From Wandonia haliotis (lineage in GTDB: Bacteria; Bacteroidota; Bacteroidia; Flavobacteriales_D; Crocinitomicaceae), in the NCBI RefSeq assembly GCF_039523435.1, contig NZ_BAAAFH010000011.1, forward strand, positions 558,001-622,000: 64,000 nt of DNA, given 5' to 3'. Position 1 is the stretch's first letter. Every line of letters starts with the position of its first letter. The position numbers and the translations under genes are program-made. Positions 9,105-17,001 of the stretch are shown one piece after another. Below the pieces are notes generated by a model. The model did not search any database, was not told the DNA's origin, and was given only the letters and a program-made list of their open reading frames with translations.

Positions 9105-9557
9105 TTAGGTTCCTACTTCCAGACGGGTATAATACTGGTAAGAAAGTTCAATGGTCTCCGCCATGATTCCATTCTTCTCAGCATCAAATCCTTCAATATT
9201 CCACTTGGAAGGCCAGGCATTCACAAACTGCCAGGATTCCAGCGGCTCGTGGTTTTCGTTTAACAGGTTTACAGTAACCGTAATCGGTTGAAACTTAAAA
9301 TACTCAATTGCATCTCTGAACCACCCGATTAATTCCGAGCCAACCAGTAAACCTCTCTTCAAGACAAGATTATCATAGGTAGCTCTCTCCGGAAGACGAT
9401 GTGTAAATCGGTTTTCTCCCCCTTCTTTGATTTCAAAACTGTTCGGAATAGAAGCATTTAAACCCGATACGGATTGAAAGCCTGTTTCCTTCTCCGTTCC
9501 CAGCCCATCAAAAATGACGCTGAAATGAAACCCCGCCGGTGGATATCGATTCACCAT
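9105..9557 (-). CDS. eCIS inner tube protein 2 (gp19-like)
   Basis: The 150-aa protein belongs to the T4-like tail tube (gp19/Afp1/Afp5) family: PPAGFHFSVIFDG at the start, FQSVSGLNASIP near residue 27, LVLKRGLL near 65, and VNLLNENHEPLESWQFVNAW near 98. It would stack as hexameric rings to form the tube lumen that carries cargo. Its ATG overlaps the stop of the neighbouring tube gene (TAATG at 9555-9559). The two tube proteins are clear paralogues sharing the LLNENHEPL...W...NAWPSK core; this one, nearer the LysM gene, may form the first ring on the baseplate (Afp5-like), which is inferred. Confidence 0.93.
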   Translation of the reverse strand: MVNRYPPAGFHFSVIFDGLGTEKETGFQSVSGLNASIPNSFEIKEGGENRFTHRLPERATYDNLVLKRGLLVGSELIGWFRDAIEYFKFQPITVTVNLLNENHEPLESWQFVNAWPSKWNIEGFDAEKNGIMAETIELSYQYYTRLEVGT

Positions 9558-9994
9558 TACCCGATTGCTTCAACGGTTAAACCTTCGTGACTTAGCTCAA
9601 TCTCCTCTATCGCAACCTCATTCGATGTCGAATTTAGCCCCGGACCTGTCACTTTTGATGGCCAGGCATTGAATACCGTCCAAACCATTAACGGCTCATG
9701 GTTTTCGTTCAACAACGAGATCGTTACATCACGGCGCTCAACCTGATTCAATCTGATAGTAGCTAACCATTGATGAAATTCATCATCACCTTTCAAAATT
9801 CCTCTTTTCAGATTGATATTTGTAAATTGTGGAATTCCGGGCATTTTCGTTACCTGATAGGACTTATAACTTCCCTCTCGGTAATCGATCGGTTGGATTT
9901 CAATATCCAAACCGGAAACCTCTGTAAAACCTACTCTTGATCCTCCCCATTCTACCTGAAAATGGAATACGGATACAGGATAATTTGCTGCCAT
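9557..9994 (-). CDS. eCIS inner tube protein 1 (gp19-like)
   Basis: The 145-aa tube protein begins MAANYPVSVFHFQVEWGGSR, followed by VGFTEVSGLDIEIQPIDYRE, a strongly conserved eCIS tube sequence. INLKRGILKGDDEFHQWL and SLLNENHEPLMVWTVFNAWP follow. It is likely the major tube subunit (Afp1-like), as it is the first tube gene after the sheath. It lies 34 nt downstream of the larger sheath gene and overlaps the second tube gene by one base, so tube subunits are translated together. Confidence 0.94.
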   Translation of the reverse strand: MAANYPVSVFHFQVEWGGSRVGFTEVSGLDIEIQPIDYREGSYKSYQVTKMPGIPQFTNINLKRGILKGDDEFHQWLATIRLNQVERRDVTISLLNENHEPLMVWTVFNAWPSKVTGPGLNSTSNEVAIEEIELSHEGLTVEAIG

Positions 9995-10028
9995 ATTAAC
10001 GTTATTAGTTATACTTAATTAATCTATT

Positions 10029-11870
10029 TTATTCCTGAATGTAATGCGTGAAACGTAGTATGATAAACTCAGCCGGACGAACGGCTGCCACACCTACTTC
10101 TATGATCATTTCTCCGGCCAGTACATTTTCCATGGTCATGGATGTACCTACACCAACATTAACAAAGAAAGCTTCCTGTGCTGTTGCTCCGGTCAACCCT
10201 CCATCTTTCCAGACACCTGTCAGGAAGTTGCTAATCATGGCCTTTACATTTACCCAGGTATTTGCATCGTTGGGTTCAAATACAAAGCGTTCTGACGCTC
10301 TCTTTATGGATTCTTCGAGATAAATAAACAAGCGTCTTACATTAACATATCTCCACTCGTTACTATTACCTTCCAGCGTTCGTGCTCCCCAAACAATAGT
10401 CCCTCTGCCCTGAAAATTTCTGATGACATTTATTGATTTACCGCTTAAGGCATCCACATTTAATTCTCCCTGTTGTTGGTTTGTCACCCTAACTGAGGGG
10501 CCTATTACATTGCGTACTCCGACATTAGCCGGTGCGCTCCATACTCCTTTGTTAGTATCAACTCTTGCATAAATCCCTGCTATCGTGCCGGAAGGGTTTA
10601 ACATCACTCTGTATCCAGCTACAGCACTCATTACTTCTGTATAAACAGAAGGTTGATTATCTCTGAGATAATTGAGGTTACCACCGACAAATTCTGTAGA
10701 AGGATCATTGTATCCATCCGCCATTTTTGTCATAGTAGTCTCCAGTTCATACAAGAGTTTCTGTAACGCTGTTTTTAATGCATTCGCATTTGTCTTATCG
10801 GTGGTTGTTACAAAATCTGCAGCTTCAGATACAGCAAGTACCATTTCTCCTTCACTACCTACAGTATCTACCAAAATAGCCTCTATAATATCACCGGCCA
10901 ATTCAAATTCTGGAGGTAAATCCCCGACAAGATTACCTGCCGATGTAACATTAGCATTAACAGTTGTAACAATCGATTGTACAGCCTTGGCATCTTCCTC
11001 TGATAATGTTTCGGTTGCTACCATCAGGTAGCTCAAAGCATCTTTTGTCCCTTGCAGAGCTTTAGACACATCTGTATTAAAATCCCTTACATCGTCAAAA
11101 GCAGTATCGGGGACACCATTTATTGTATATGACGCAACCTGTATTAATAATGGATTCGTTCCATAATTCAACGTGGTATCCAGGTAAGGATAGTAAGCTG
11201 CACCATAATTTAGGTTGTCGGGGCCCACACAATTATTCCGGAAAGTGTTTCCGTCCGAAACCGGAGCAGGAGTTGCCGACTGAGGCACATCCATCACTGT
11301 AAAACGATTTTTCATTCCTTCACATTGCGCAAGAGCATCCTCATAAATAGCCTTACGGTCCAAATCAGATAAATCAGCAGATACTGCATCGGGAACAACC
11401 AAGAGTGTTACCTCACTGATTTTCTCCAGTGCAACCAATCCTTTTTGTAACGCACCCTTTTTAATCGTTATTGCTGAGTAGACACCAACGGGAACGATCC
11501 AACACGGACCTCCTCCATTAGCAAAGTACATTTGCAGGTGATAATACATCCTGAAATCAGAATCAGCAGTATCCTGATTTACTGTAATGGTTCGCGTCTC
11601 AATAACAGATGAACTCGTTACAGGAATATCAGCAGTATCAGCAATGTTGATAGAAAACGGCTGTGCATAAGCCCCGCCAAATAGACTTTCGTACTCCAGC
11701 ATGGATGTAATGCGTACAGGGGTACACATTGGAACCCCTAGCCCATCACGTTCTGCTTTTTCTACATAACCAATGAACGCAGGTATAGCTGTTGAAACGC
11801 CTGCTACTGATGGAGGGAGCGAATTTATTTCTCTGATATAAACGCCCGGTGTTGCTATATTCATACTCAT
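10029..11870 (-). CDS. eCIS contractile sheath protein, large form with internal insertion (613 aa)
   Basis: The N-terminus (TPGVYIREINSLPPSVAGVS, TAIPAFIGYVEKAE) and C-terminus (RRLFIYLEESIKRASERFVF, EPNDANTWVNVKAMISNFL, FTHYIQE) are standard eCIS sheath sequences that build the interlocking contractile mesh. Compared with the neighbouring 479-aa sheath, it has an extra Ala/Thr/Val-rich, mostly helical block at about residues 245-410, between YYPYLDTTLNYG and the shared AGIYARVD strand. That insertion is in the variable, outward-facing part of the family fold by analogy. It is likely the second sheath paralogue (Afp3-like). Confidence 0.92.
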   Translation of the reverse strand: MSMNIATPGVYIREINSLPPSVAGVSTAIPAFIGYVEKAERDGLGVPMCTPVRITSMLEYESLFGGAYAQPFSINIADTADIPVTSSSVIETRTITVNQDTADSDFRMYYHLQMYFANGGGPCWIVPVGVYSAITIKKGALQKGLVALEKISEVTLLVVPDAVSADLSDLDRKAIYEDALAQCEGMKNRFTVMDVPQSATPAPVSDGNTFRNNCVGPDNLNYGAAYYPYLDTTLNYGTNPLLIQVASYTINGVPDTAFDDVRDFNTDVSKALQGTKDALSYLMVATETLSEEDAKAVQSIVTTVNANVTSAGNLVGDLPPEFELAGDIIEAILVDTVGSEGEMVLAVSEAADFVTTTDKTNANALKTALQKLLYELETTMTKMADGYNDPSTEFVGGNLNYLRDNQPSVYTEVMSAVAGYRVMLNPSGTIAGIYARVDTNKGVWSAPANVGVRNVIGPSVRVTNQQQGELNVDALSGKSINVIRNFQGRGTIVWGARTLEGNSNEWRYVNVRRLFIYLEESIKRASERFVFEPNDANTWVNVKAMISNFLTGVWKDGGLTGATAQEAFFVNVGVGTSMTMENVLAGEMIIEVGVAAVRPAEFIILRFTHYIQE

Positions 11871-11897
11871 AATTCTTTGTATTATATTTTCGTATTA

Positions 11898-13337
11898 TCA
11901 GGACTCCTGTTGAATGAAGTGTGAAAATTTCAAAATGATAAACTCCGAAGGCCGGGATGCTGCCAGTCCAATTTCAACAATCATTCGTCCTTCCAACACA
12001 TCCTGTATGGTCATTGTTTTTCCGACTCCTACACTTACAAAGAATGCTTCTTCGGTAGTAGCTCCAACCAGCCCTCCGTTTCTCCACAGTAAAGTCAAAA
12101 AGGAGTTAATCATAGACTCAACTCTTTTCCATGTGACAGCACTATTGGGTTCGAAAACAACAAACTGAGAAGCATTTTTCACCGATTGCTCAACAAATAA
12201 GAACAAACGTCGTACATTGATAAAACGCCACTCGTTGCTATTCCCGTCCAACGTACGCGCTCCCCATACTAACATTCCTCTTCCCTCAAATTGGCGAATT
12301 GCATTGATTGATTTTCCGGATACTGTATCAATATTCAAGAGAGCCTGCTCCTGATCTGTTAACAGCACCGAAAGCTCTCTGACATTTCTGATTCCCACAT
12401 TAGCTGGAGCTTTCCACACACCTCTCTGGTTATCAACCCGTGCGTATATTCCGGCCATGGATGATGACGGGTATAACTCTACAAAAAATCTATTCAAGAC
12501 TGCCACAATCTGGTTGTACAGTGTCGTATCCGCATTTTTTACAGCTTCTAAAGAATCCCCTTCAAAATTTGAAGAAGCTCCTCTTGAATCTGAAACAATT
12601 TCTACTCCTGAGTCATCAAAAGCATAGTGCTGCGTGGTTATCAGTCCGGGATAATAAGAGGCGCCGTACTTCAGACTATCCTGACTGACATTCTTATCTC
12701 TGAAATTAGCAGCATCATTAAAAACTGTTTCCCCCGAAGTATGAAGAACATCCAATAACGCAAACCGATTTTCCATCTTCGCACAATGCGCCAACACTTC
12801 ATCATTTAACGCCTTGATTTTAGCATCATCAATGACTCCTGCATTTGTGAGTTTTATAATTTCCGGAATATTTACCAACGTGATCTCATCAATTTTCTCC
12901 AATTCATCCAGACCTGCTGAAAGACTCGTTTCACTAATTGCATTAATATCTCCACTTCCATATTTACCAACCGAAACAACATAACAAGTCCCTCCCCCGT
13001 TGGCATAAAACATCTTCATCTGGTAGTACAGAATATAAGGAGCAAAGGCAGAATTAGCTGGATTAACCGGATTAACCGGATTAATATCAATAACCGGATC
13101 TCCTGCGGTTCCTGAAAGTTCAACCTCATAAGATTGTTTAAACGGTCCTCCAAACAGTTCCTCAAACTCCAACATTGAGGTAATCCTAACTGGTTTGTTG
13201 ACCAATGTTACACCATCTTTCTCATCCTCTCCGGTGTATCCCACAAATCCTGGAATAGCGGTTGCAACTGCTGCTACAGAAGACGGAAGTACCGAAACTT
13301 CTTCAACGTAAACCCCTGGAGTTCTATATTTTGCCAT
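11898..13337 (-). CDS. eCIS contractile sheath protein, compact form (479 aa)
   Basis: The 479-aa sheath protein carries the family ends: TPGVYVEEVSVLPSSVAAVA, TAIPGFVGYTGE, RRLFLFVEQSVKNASQFVVF and ILKFSHFIQQ. Length is typical of core eCIS sheath proteins (Afp2-like). A short NPVNPVNPAN stretch near residue 90 is encoded by 9-bp tandem repeats at 13060-13086. It precedes the larger paralogue by 27 nt in the same operon. Two unequal sheath genes are usual in eCIS and may be layered along one particle. Confidence 0.93.
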   Translation of the reverse strand: MAKYRTPGVYVEEVSVLPSSVAAVATAIPGFVGYTGEDEKDGVTLVNKPVRITSMLEFEELFGGPFKQSYEVELSGTAGDPVIDINPVNPVNPANSAFAPYILYYQMKMFYANGGGTCYVVSVGKYGSGDINAISETSLSAGLDELEKIDEITLVNIPEIIKLTNAGVIDDAKIKALNDEVLAHCAKMENRFALLDVLHTSGETVFNDAANFRDKNVSQDSLKYGASYYPGLITTQHYAFDDSGVEIVSDSRGASSNFEGDSLEAVKNADTTLYNQIVAVLNRFFVELYPSSSMAGIYARVDNQRGVWKAPANVGIRNVRELSVLLTDQEQALLNIDTVSGKSINAIRQFEGRGMLVWGARTLDGNSNEWRFINVRRLFLFVEQSVKNASQFVVFEPNSAVTWKRVESMINSFLTLLWRNGGLVGATTEEAFFVSVGVGKTMTIQDVLEGRMIVEIGLAASRPSEFIILKFSHFIQQES

Positions 13338-13367
13338 GCTATTTATTTTTTAATTACTATTTCTATT

Positions 13368-14387
13368 TTATATATACACAAAGACATTACTAACATTCGG
13401 TTCACCAACATCTTCGTTAACAATGTTGACAACAGGATTAGACAGATTACTGACTAATGTAGATCGGACTCCATCCTGCTCCCGAATAAACCGAAGCTTC
13501 TTACGAGGTAACTCCGATAAGGGAATAAGTTGTTCCGAATCAAAAACGACAACCGGATATCCATTCATTTCGTCATTATTTGTCTGCACAAATGAGTATT
13601 CTCCCAACTGATCCTCTACAGAAAATACATAGTCGTCTGCGCTCATATTTTTTATCACAAAATGGTAACGCCAATACGATTGTTTTGTAGTGAACTGAGC
13701 TTTAAAGGATGATGCCAGTACCTCTTCTGTCAAGGTAATACGAATAAGTCCAAATGCACTTTGTCGTTTTACCTGTTCATCCACATAGATTTGTTTTGTT
13801 ATCACCTCCGGATTATCACTCAGAGACGTTTTGAAATCATAGACACCCTCAGGATACTTTGAAAGATCTACCGGATAACGGAATTCTTTTTCTGCCGTTC
13901 GGGGTATGGTATCCGGGTCTGGAATTTCCAACGGGATTATGTTTCCTGCTTCATCCCTGATCTCCAATTGCCCCAAAGCTTCCGGATTTTCTGATTTTTG
14001 CGGAAATATATAGGTAAATACCTTTGATTCTGCCCCCGGCAAAATACCCGGAGTAAGTTCGGATGTTAACCCTGAATTTTTAAACAGTAATAAGTCCCCG
14101 GATGTATAGTCCTCCCCTCCAACATTCAAATCCGTTATATTAAAAAAACGGGTTCCTTCTTTCAATACCAACATGAACCGCAATTCCTTTTCCGTAAATG
14201 GTACAAAAGGAGCTGCCGTATAGAAAACCCTAAACCCGGTTTCATCTGATCGAAACAGCATTTTATTCTCTTTCAACCAACTCATTGTATCACGGGTAGG
14301 TAGAATAGAAAAGTCAGGAGTCTGACCGCTGGTGTAATACGAGTGGTCTAACGTTACCTGAAATGCTATTCTATACGATCTGTTCAT
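13368..14387 (-). CDS. Unknown eCIS structural-operon protein, 339 aa
   Basis: I do not recognise this family with certainty. The 339-aa product starts MNRSYRIAFQVTLDHSYY, lacks a signal peptide or membrane segment, and is beta-rich, with a possible Ig/fibronectin-like middle and the hydrophilic LRFIREQDGVRSTLVSN near its end. It lies between the DUF4255 terminator-type gene (6 nt upstream) and the first sheath gene (30 nt downstream), a position that suggests a structural or cap-associated component. I have an impression that Bacteroidota eCIS loci carry a similar protein here, but cannot verify it. It does not resemble a sheath or toxin. Confidence 0.65.
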   Translation of the reverse strand: MNRSYRIAFQVTLDHSYYTSGQTPDFSILPTRDTMSWLKENKMLFRSDETGFRVFYTAAPFVPFTEKELRFMLVLKEGTRFFNITDLNVGGEDYTSGDLLLFKNSGLTSELTPGILPGAESKVFTYIFPQKSENPEALGQLEIRDEAGNIIPLEIPDPDTIPRTAEKEFRYPVDLSKYPEGVYDFKTSLSDNPEVITKQIYVDEQVKRQSAFGLIRITLTEEVLASSFKAQFTTKQSYWRYHFVIKNMSADDYVFSVEDQLGEYSFVQTNNDEMNGYPVVVFDSEQLIPLSELPRKKLRFIREQDGVRSTLVSNLSNPVVNIVNEDVGEPNVSNVFVYI

Positions 14388-14393
14388 TACTTC

Positions 14394-15002
14394 TTAATTG
14401 TTTTCACTGGTTATAATTGTCATATCGGTAATTGGCAGACTTTGATTTTCTGCTGCTCTGTTCTGATAGCTCACTAAACGAACTTTGTACAGGACGGACG
14501 GCAAGTACTTTGCTCCCAGTATCGACCAAAAATTGTACTGTTGTTCAAATGAATAAGAATAAATATCAACGATCAATTTCTCCAGTTCCACCGGCATATT
14601 AGGTGAGCTTTCAGGTGAGAAAACATATTTGCTCTGAAAAAAGCTGATTACATTCGATAATTGCTTCAATCCTTCCCGATAAGTAGATGTATTGTTGTTC
14701 TCTGCTGAATTCACATAATTCGCACAGAATAAAACATATAAGTTTAATTTTAGCGCCGGATTGTATCGTTCATACGTTCCGTTACTGTTTCTGTGTTCAA
14801 ACACCTGATCTTTGATGACACGCTCTTCTTCAACATTAATTAATGACATCCCTATTTTACCCGAAGGGATGGCCCAGTCACCATTCTGGCTTGCTACATT
14901 ACTGAGGACAATAAAGCCATCATCATCAACGATCTTGTTATTGACCAGTTCGAGATGATTCTCTACTTCCTCTTTTAAAAAATCTAATGCAACATCAATC
15001 AT
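14394..15002 (-). CDS. DUF4255 tail-terminator/cap protein (Afp16-type)
   Basis: The 202-aa protein begins MIDVALDFLKEEVENHLELV and contains VKYxP-like features of DUF4255: YNPALKLNLYVLFCANY near residue 83, REGLKQLSNVISFFQSK, and LGAKYLPSVLYKVRL near residue 165. This family includes the N-terminal part of Afp16/Pvc16, which caps the distal end of the sheath and tube and fixes particle length. It is the first gene of the minus-strand structural operon, just downstream of the 517-bp divergent promoter region. Assignment is confident at family level. Confidence 0.88.
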   Translation of the reverse strand: MIDVALDFLKEEVENHLELVNNKIVDDDGFIVLSNVASQNGDWAIPSGKIGMSLINVEEERVIKDQVFEHRNSNGTYERYNPALKLNLYVLFCANYVNSAENNNTSTYREGLKQLSNVISFFQSKYVFSPESSPNMPVELEKLIVDIYSYSFEQQYNFWSILGAKYLPSVLYKVRLVSYQNRAAENQSLPITDMTIITSENN

Positions 15003-15373
15003 TACACGTTTTTCTTTTTCTGATGCTGATCTTCGGTTTCGAAGATGAACATCAATTGTTAGTTTCTGAGTACTGGGCTGCCCGGTTCAGTCGTGTTTGG
15101 TTTTTTCCGGAACAATTCCAATGCTGTAAATTTCTATGCTTTGTTTGATGAAATCAAGGACATGTAAGTATAAAAAAAGAAAAATAAAAGCAAAAATTTA
15201 AAATATAAACAATTGATAATCAATACTAAAAACCTATTAAAACCGGAAAAATAAAGCTCTTTTTTCGCTCAATTTGTTAGTTTCTGATTGTCATTGGAAA
15301 AATAATTCAGAGAGCACAAAACAATATTAAAACACTAAAAATCAATAGATTAAACCATAAATTTTCTGCTTTT

Positions 15374-15405
15374 CGGAAAAATGCGTAATCCGCTTCATTT
15401 TTCCG
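15374..15405. repeat. Inverted repeat CGGAAAAATG / CATTTTTCCG, possible operator
   Basis: Perfect 10-bp arms at 15374-15383 and 15396-15405 are separated by 12 nt (with an inner CG...CG step). It lies about 115 bp upstream of the ATPase start. There is no T-run afterwards, so it looks more like a protein-binding site than an intrinsic terminator. Confidence 0.5.
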
Positions 15406-15479
15406 TTTTACACAGTTCGTGTCCGGAATTAAAAAACTGATTATCAAATAATAAACAAGTAAAATCTTTTATATACTGT

Positions 15480-15488
15480 TATCTTTTG
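15480..15488 (+). promoter_or_regulatory. Candidate -7 promoter box for the ATPase-effector arm
   Basis: TATCTTTTG resembles the Bacteroidota TAnnTTTG -7 element with one extra T. It lies 31 nt upstream of the ATPase ATG, leaving a short leader. Prediction rests on consensus only. Confidence 0.4.
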
Positions 15489-15519
15489 TCCATTTTAATT
15501 TTTCCGGTTATCACATAAG

Positions 15520-17001
15520 ATGTCCTTGACATTACAGAAAGCGATTCGGAAATTTATACGCTTAATACACCTGTACAATTTACCCGATTATATGGACCAG
15601 GATTTTGACAAAGAAAAAGCGTATTCAGACTTTCATGCTTACTTAAAAACAGAGGATAAAACACCTTCTATAGGCGAAATTTCAGAACTAACAGAAGATA
15701 TTCTTTTAGACCTTCAGTGGTTGATTACTTTAACTGTTTTACGGATTCAGGATCTGGAAAAGGATACGGTTTCGTCCTTTCAGGATGTCACTCCTCCGGA
15801 GCTTTCCGGAAATTCAGGGTATGCACAATTAATCCGTAACCTGAAACTATCTGTACCGGAACGGCTACTTCTTATCACTACGATTGCCCCTCTGGTAGCA
15901 CCGGAAAAACTAACACGTCTGTTGCGCGATGAAAGAAATCACGTACGACTACTTTACCCCGAATTCGGTGGTTATCTGGATCTCCTTCATACGGGATTTG
16001 TACCCACCCTGCAAACGATACTGTTTCTTCTTGCCGGCAAAGACAAAGTCAATGCTGTGTATTATAAAATGGCGGTCTACACCAACGGAAAGTTAGTCAG
16101 GGAAGGAATTATCCGGTTTATCCCCTCCTCTTCTTCGGAGCAAAACGAACTGCATTTTTCGCCTTCACTTACGCAGGAATACCTGCATTATTTTCAGTCC
16201 GGGAGTCAGCCCCGACCGGATTACGGAAGAGCTTTTCCAGCAACCTGGGTAACTACCGGACTAAACTGGGGACACCTGGTTCTGGAAGATCGTACTTTAA
16301 AAAATATCCGGGAAATTATGCGATGGGTAGAGCACGGAGACACCCTCCTTGCATCCAGTAGTATGTTCAATGTTTCCTACCCCTGTCTGTTTTACGGACC
16401 ACCCGGAACGGGAAAGTCTCTCACCGCCAAATTAATTGGTAAAAAATACGGTAAGGACGTATTTCGCGTCGACCTTTCGATGATCGTTTCCAAGTACATC
16501 GGTGAAACGGAAAAGAATCTGGCTTATCTGTTTGACCGGGCACAGGGAAAAGACTGGATCCTGTTCTTTGATGAAGCGGATGCACTGTTTACAAAACGAA
16601 CGGCTGTCAATTCTTCGCAGGACAAATGGGCGAATCTGGAGGTCAGTTATCTGCTCCAACGAATGGAAGAACATAAAGGTTTAACAATCCTCGCTACGAA
16701 CCTGAAAAATAACATCGATACTGCCATGACCCGCAGGTTTCAATCCATTATTTATTTTCCTTCTCCCAAAGAAAACGAGCGAAAACAACTTTGGATCAAC
16801 CTGCTCCCTTCCCCGTTTACGTATGAAGCATCCATCAGCATGGAACAATTATCAAAACTGGAATTTTCAGGAGCCAACATTGCTAACATCCTCAAAGATG
16901 CCTGTTTGTGCGCACTGGATCATCAAACAAAGGAAATTCATCACGCATGGTTACAGGAAAGCATCCGTAAAGAGTTTATCAAAGAAAACAGAACGCCCTG
17001 A
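15520..17001 (+). CDS. eCIS-associated AAA+ ATPase (Afp15-type)
   Basis: The 493-aa protein has an N-terminal helical domain (about 1-280) and a C-terminal AAA+ module: Walker A GPPGTGKS (about 293-300), a pore-loop-like SKYIGETEKNL, Walker B WILFFDEAD (about 348-354), and sensor/arginine-finger region AMTRRFQ (about 405). It matches the CDC48/FtsH-type ATPases that are a hallmark of eCIS loci (Afp15/Pvc15), proposed to act in cargo handling or particle assembly. It begins the plus-strand arm and overlaps the effector gene by one base (TGATG at 16999-17003), so ATPase and cargo are co-translated, supporting a cargo-loading role. Confidence 0.92.
   Translation: MSLTLQKAIRKFIRLIHLYNLPDYMDQDFDKEKAYSDFHAYLKTEDKTPSIGEISELTEDILLDLQWLITLTVLRIQDLEKDTVSSFQDVTPPELSGNSGYAQLIRNLKLSVPERLLLITTIAPLVAPEKLTRLLRDERNHVRLLYPEFGGYLDLLHTGFVPTLQTILFLLAGKDKVNAVYYKMAVYTNGKLVREGIIRFIPSSSSEQNELHFSPSLTQEYLHYFQSGSQPRPDYGRAFPATWVTTGLNWGHLVLEDRTLKNIREIMRWVEHGDTLLASSSMFNVSYPCLFYGPPGTGKSLTAKLIGKKYGKDVFRVDLSMIVSKYIGETEKNLAYLFDRAQGKDWILFFDEADALFTKRTAVNSSQDKWANLEVSYLLQRMEEHKGLTILATNLKNNIDTAMTRRFQSIIYFPSPKENERKQLWINLLPSPFTYEASISMEQLSKLEFSGANIANILKDACLCALDHQTKEIHHAWLQESIRKEFIKENRTP

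Larger units (their letters stand above)
15003..15519. promoter_or_regulatory. Divergent eCIS intergenic region with repeated CGGAAAAAT motifs
   Basis: This 517-bp, AT-rich gap separates the minus-strand structural operon (first ATG at 15002) from the plus-strand ATPase (ATG at 15520), so promoters of both arms must lie here. I see six copies of a CCGGAAAAAT-like motif in either orientation: 15102-15110, 15243-15252, 15293-15302 (TTGGAAAAAT variant), 15374-15383, 15396-15405 and 15498-15507. Copies 15374-15383 and 15396-15405 form a perfect 10-bp inverted repeat with a 12-nt centre. No convincing ORF is present. The operator role is inference. Confidence 0.5.

Noticed and set aside
1..15002. 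Temperate phage or T6SS instead of an eCIS
   Set aside because: No capsid, portal, terminase or lysis genes in the window; DUF4255, DUF5908, paired sheath and tube genes and an Afp15-type ATPase point to eCIS. T6SS membrane-complex genes (TssJLM) are also absent.
15003..15519. Small coding genes in the divergent eCIS gap
   Set aside because: No frame with coding character or family resemblance; many stops in all frames.
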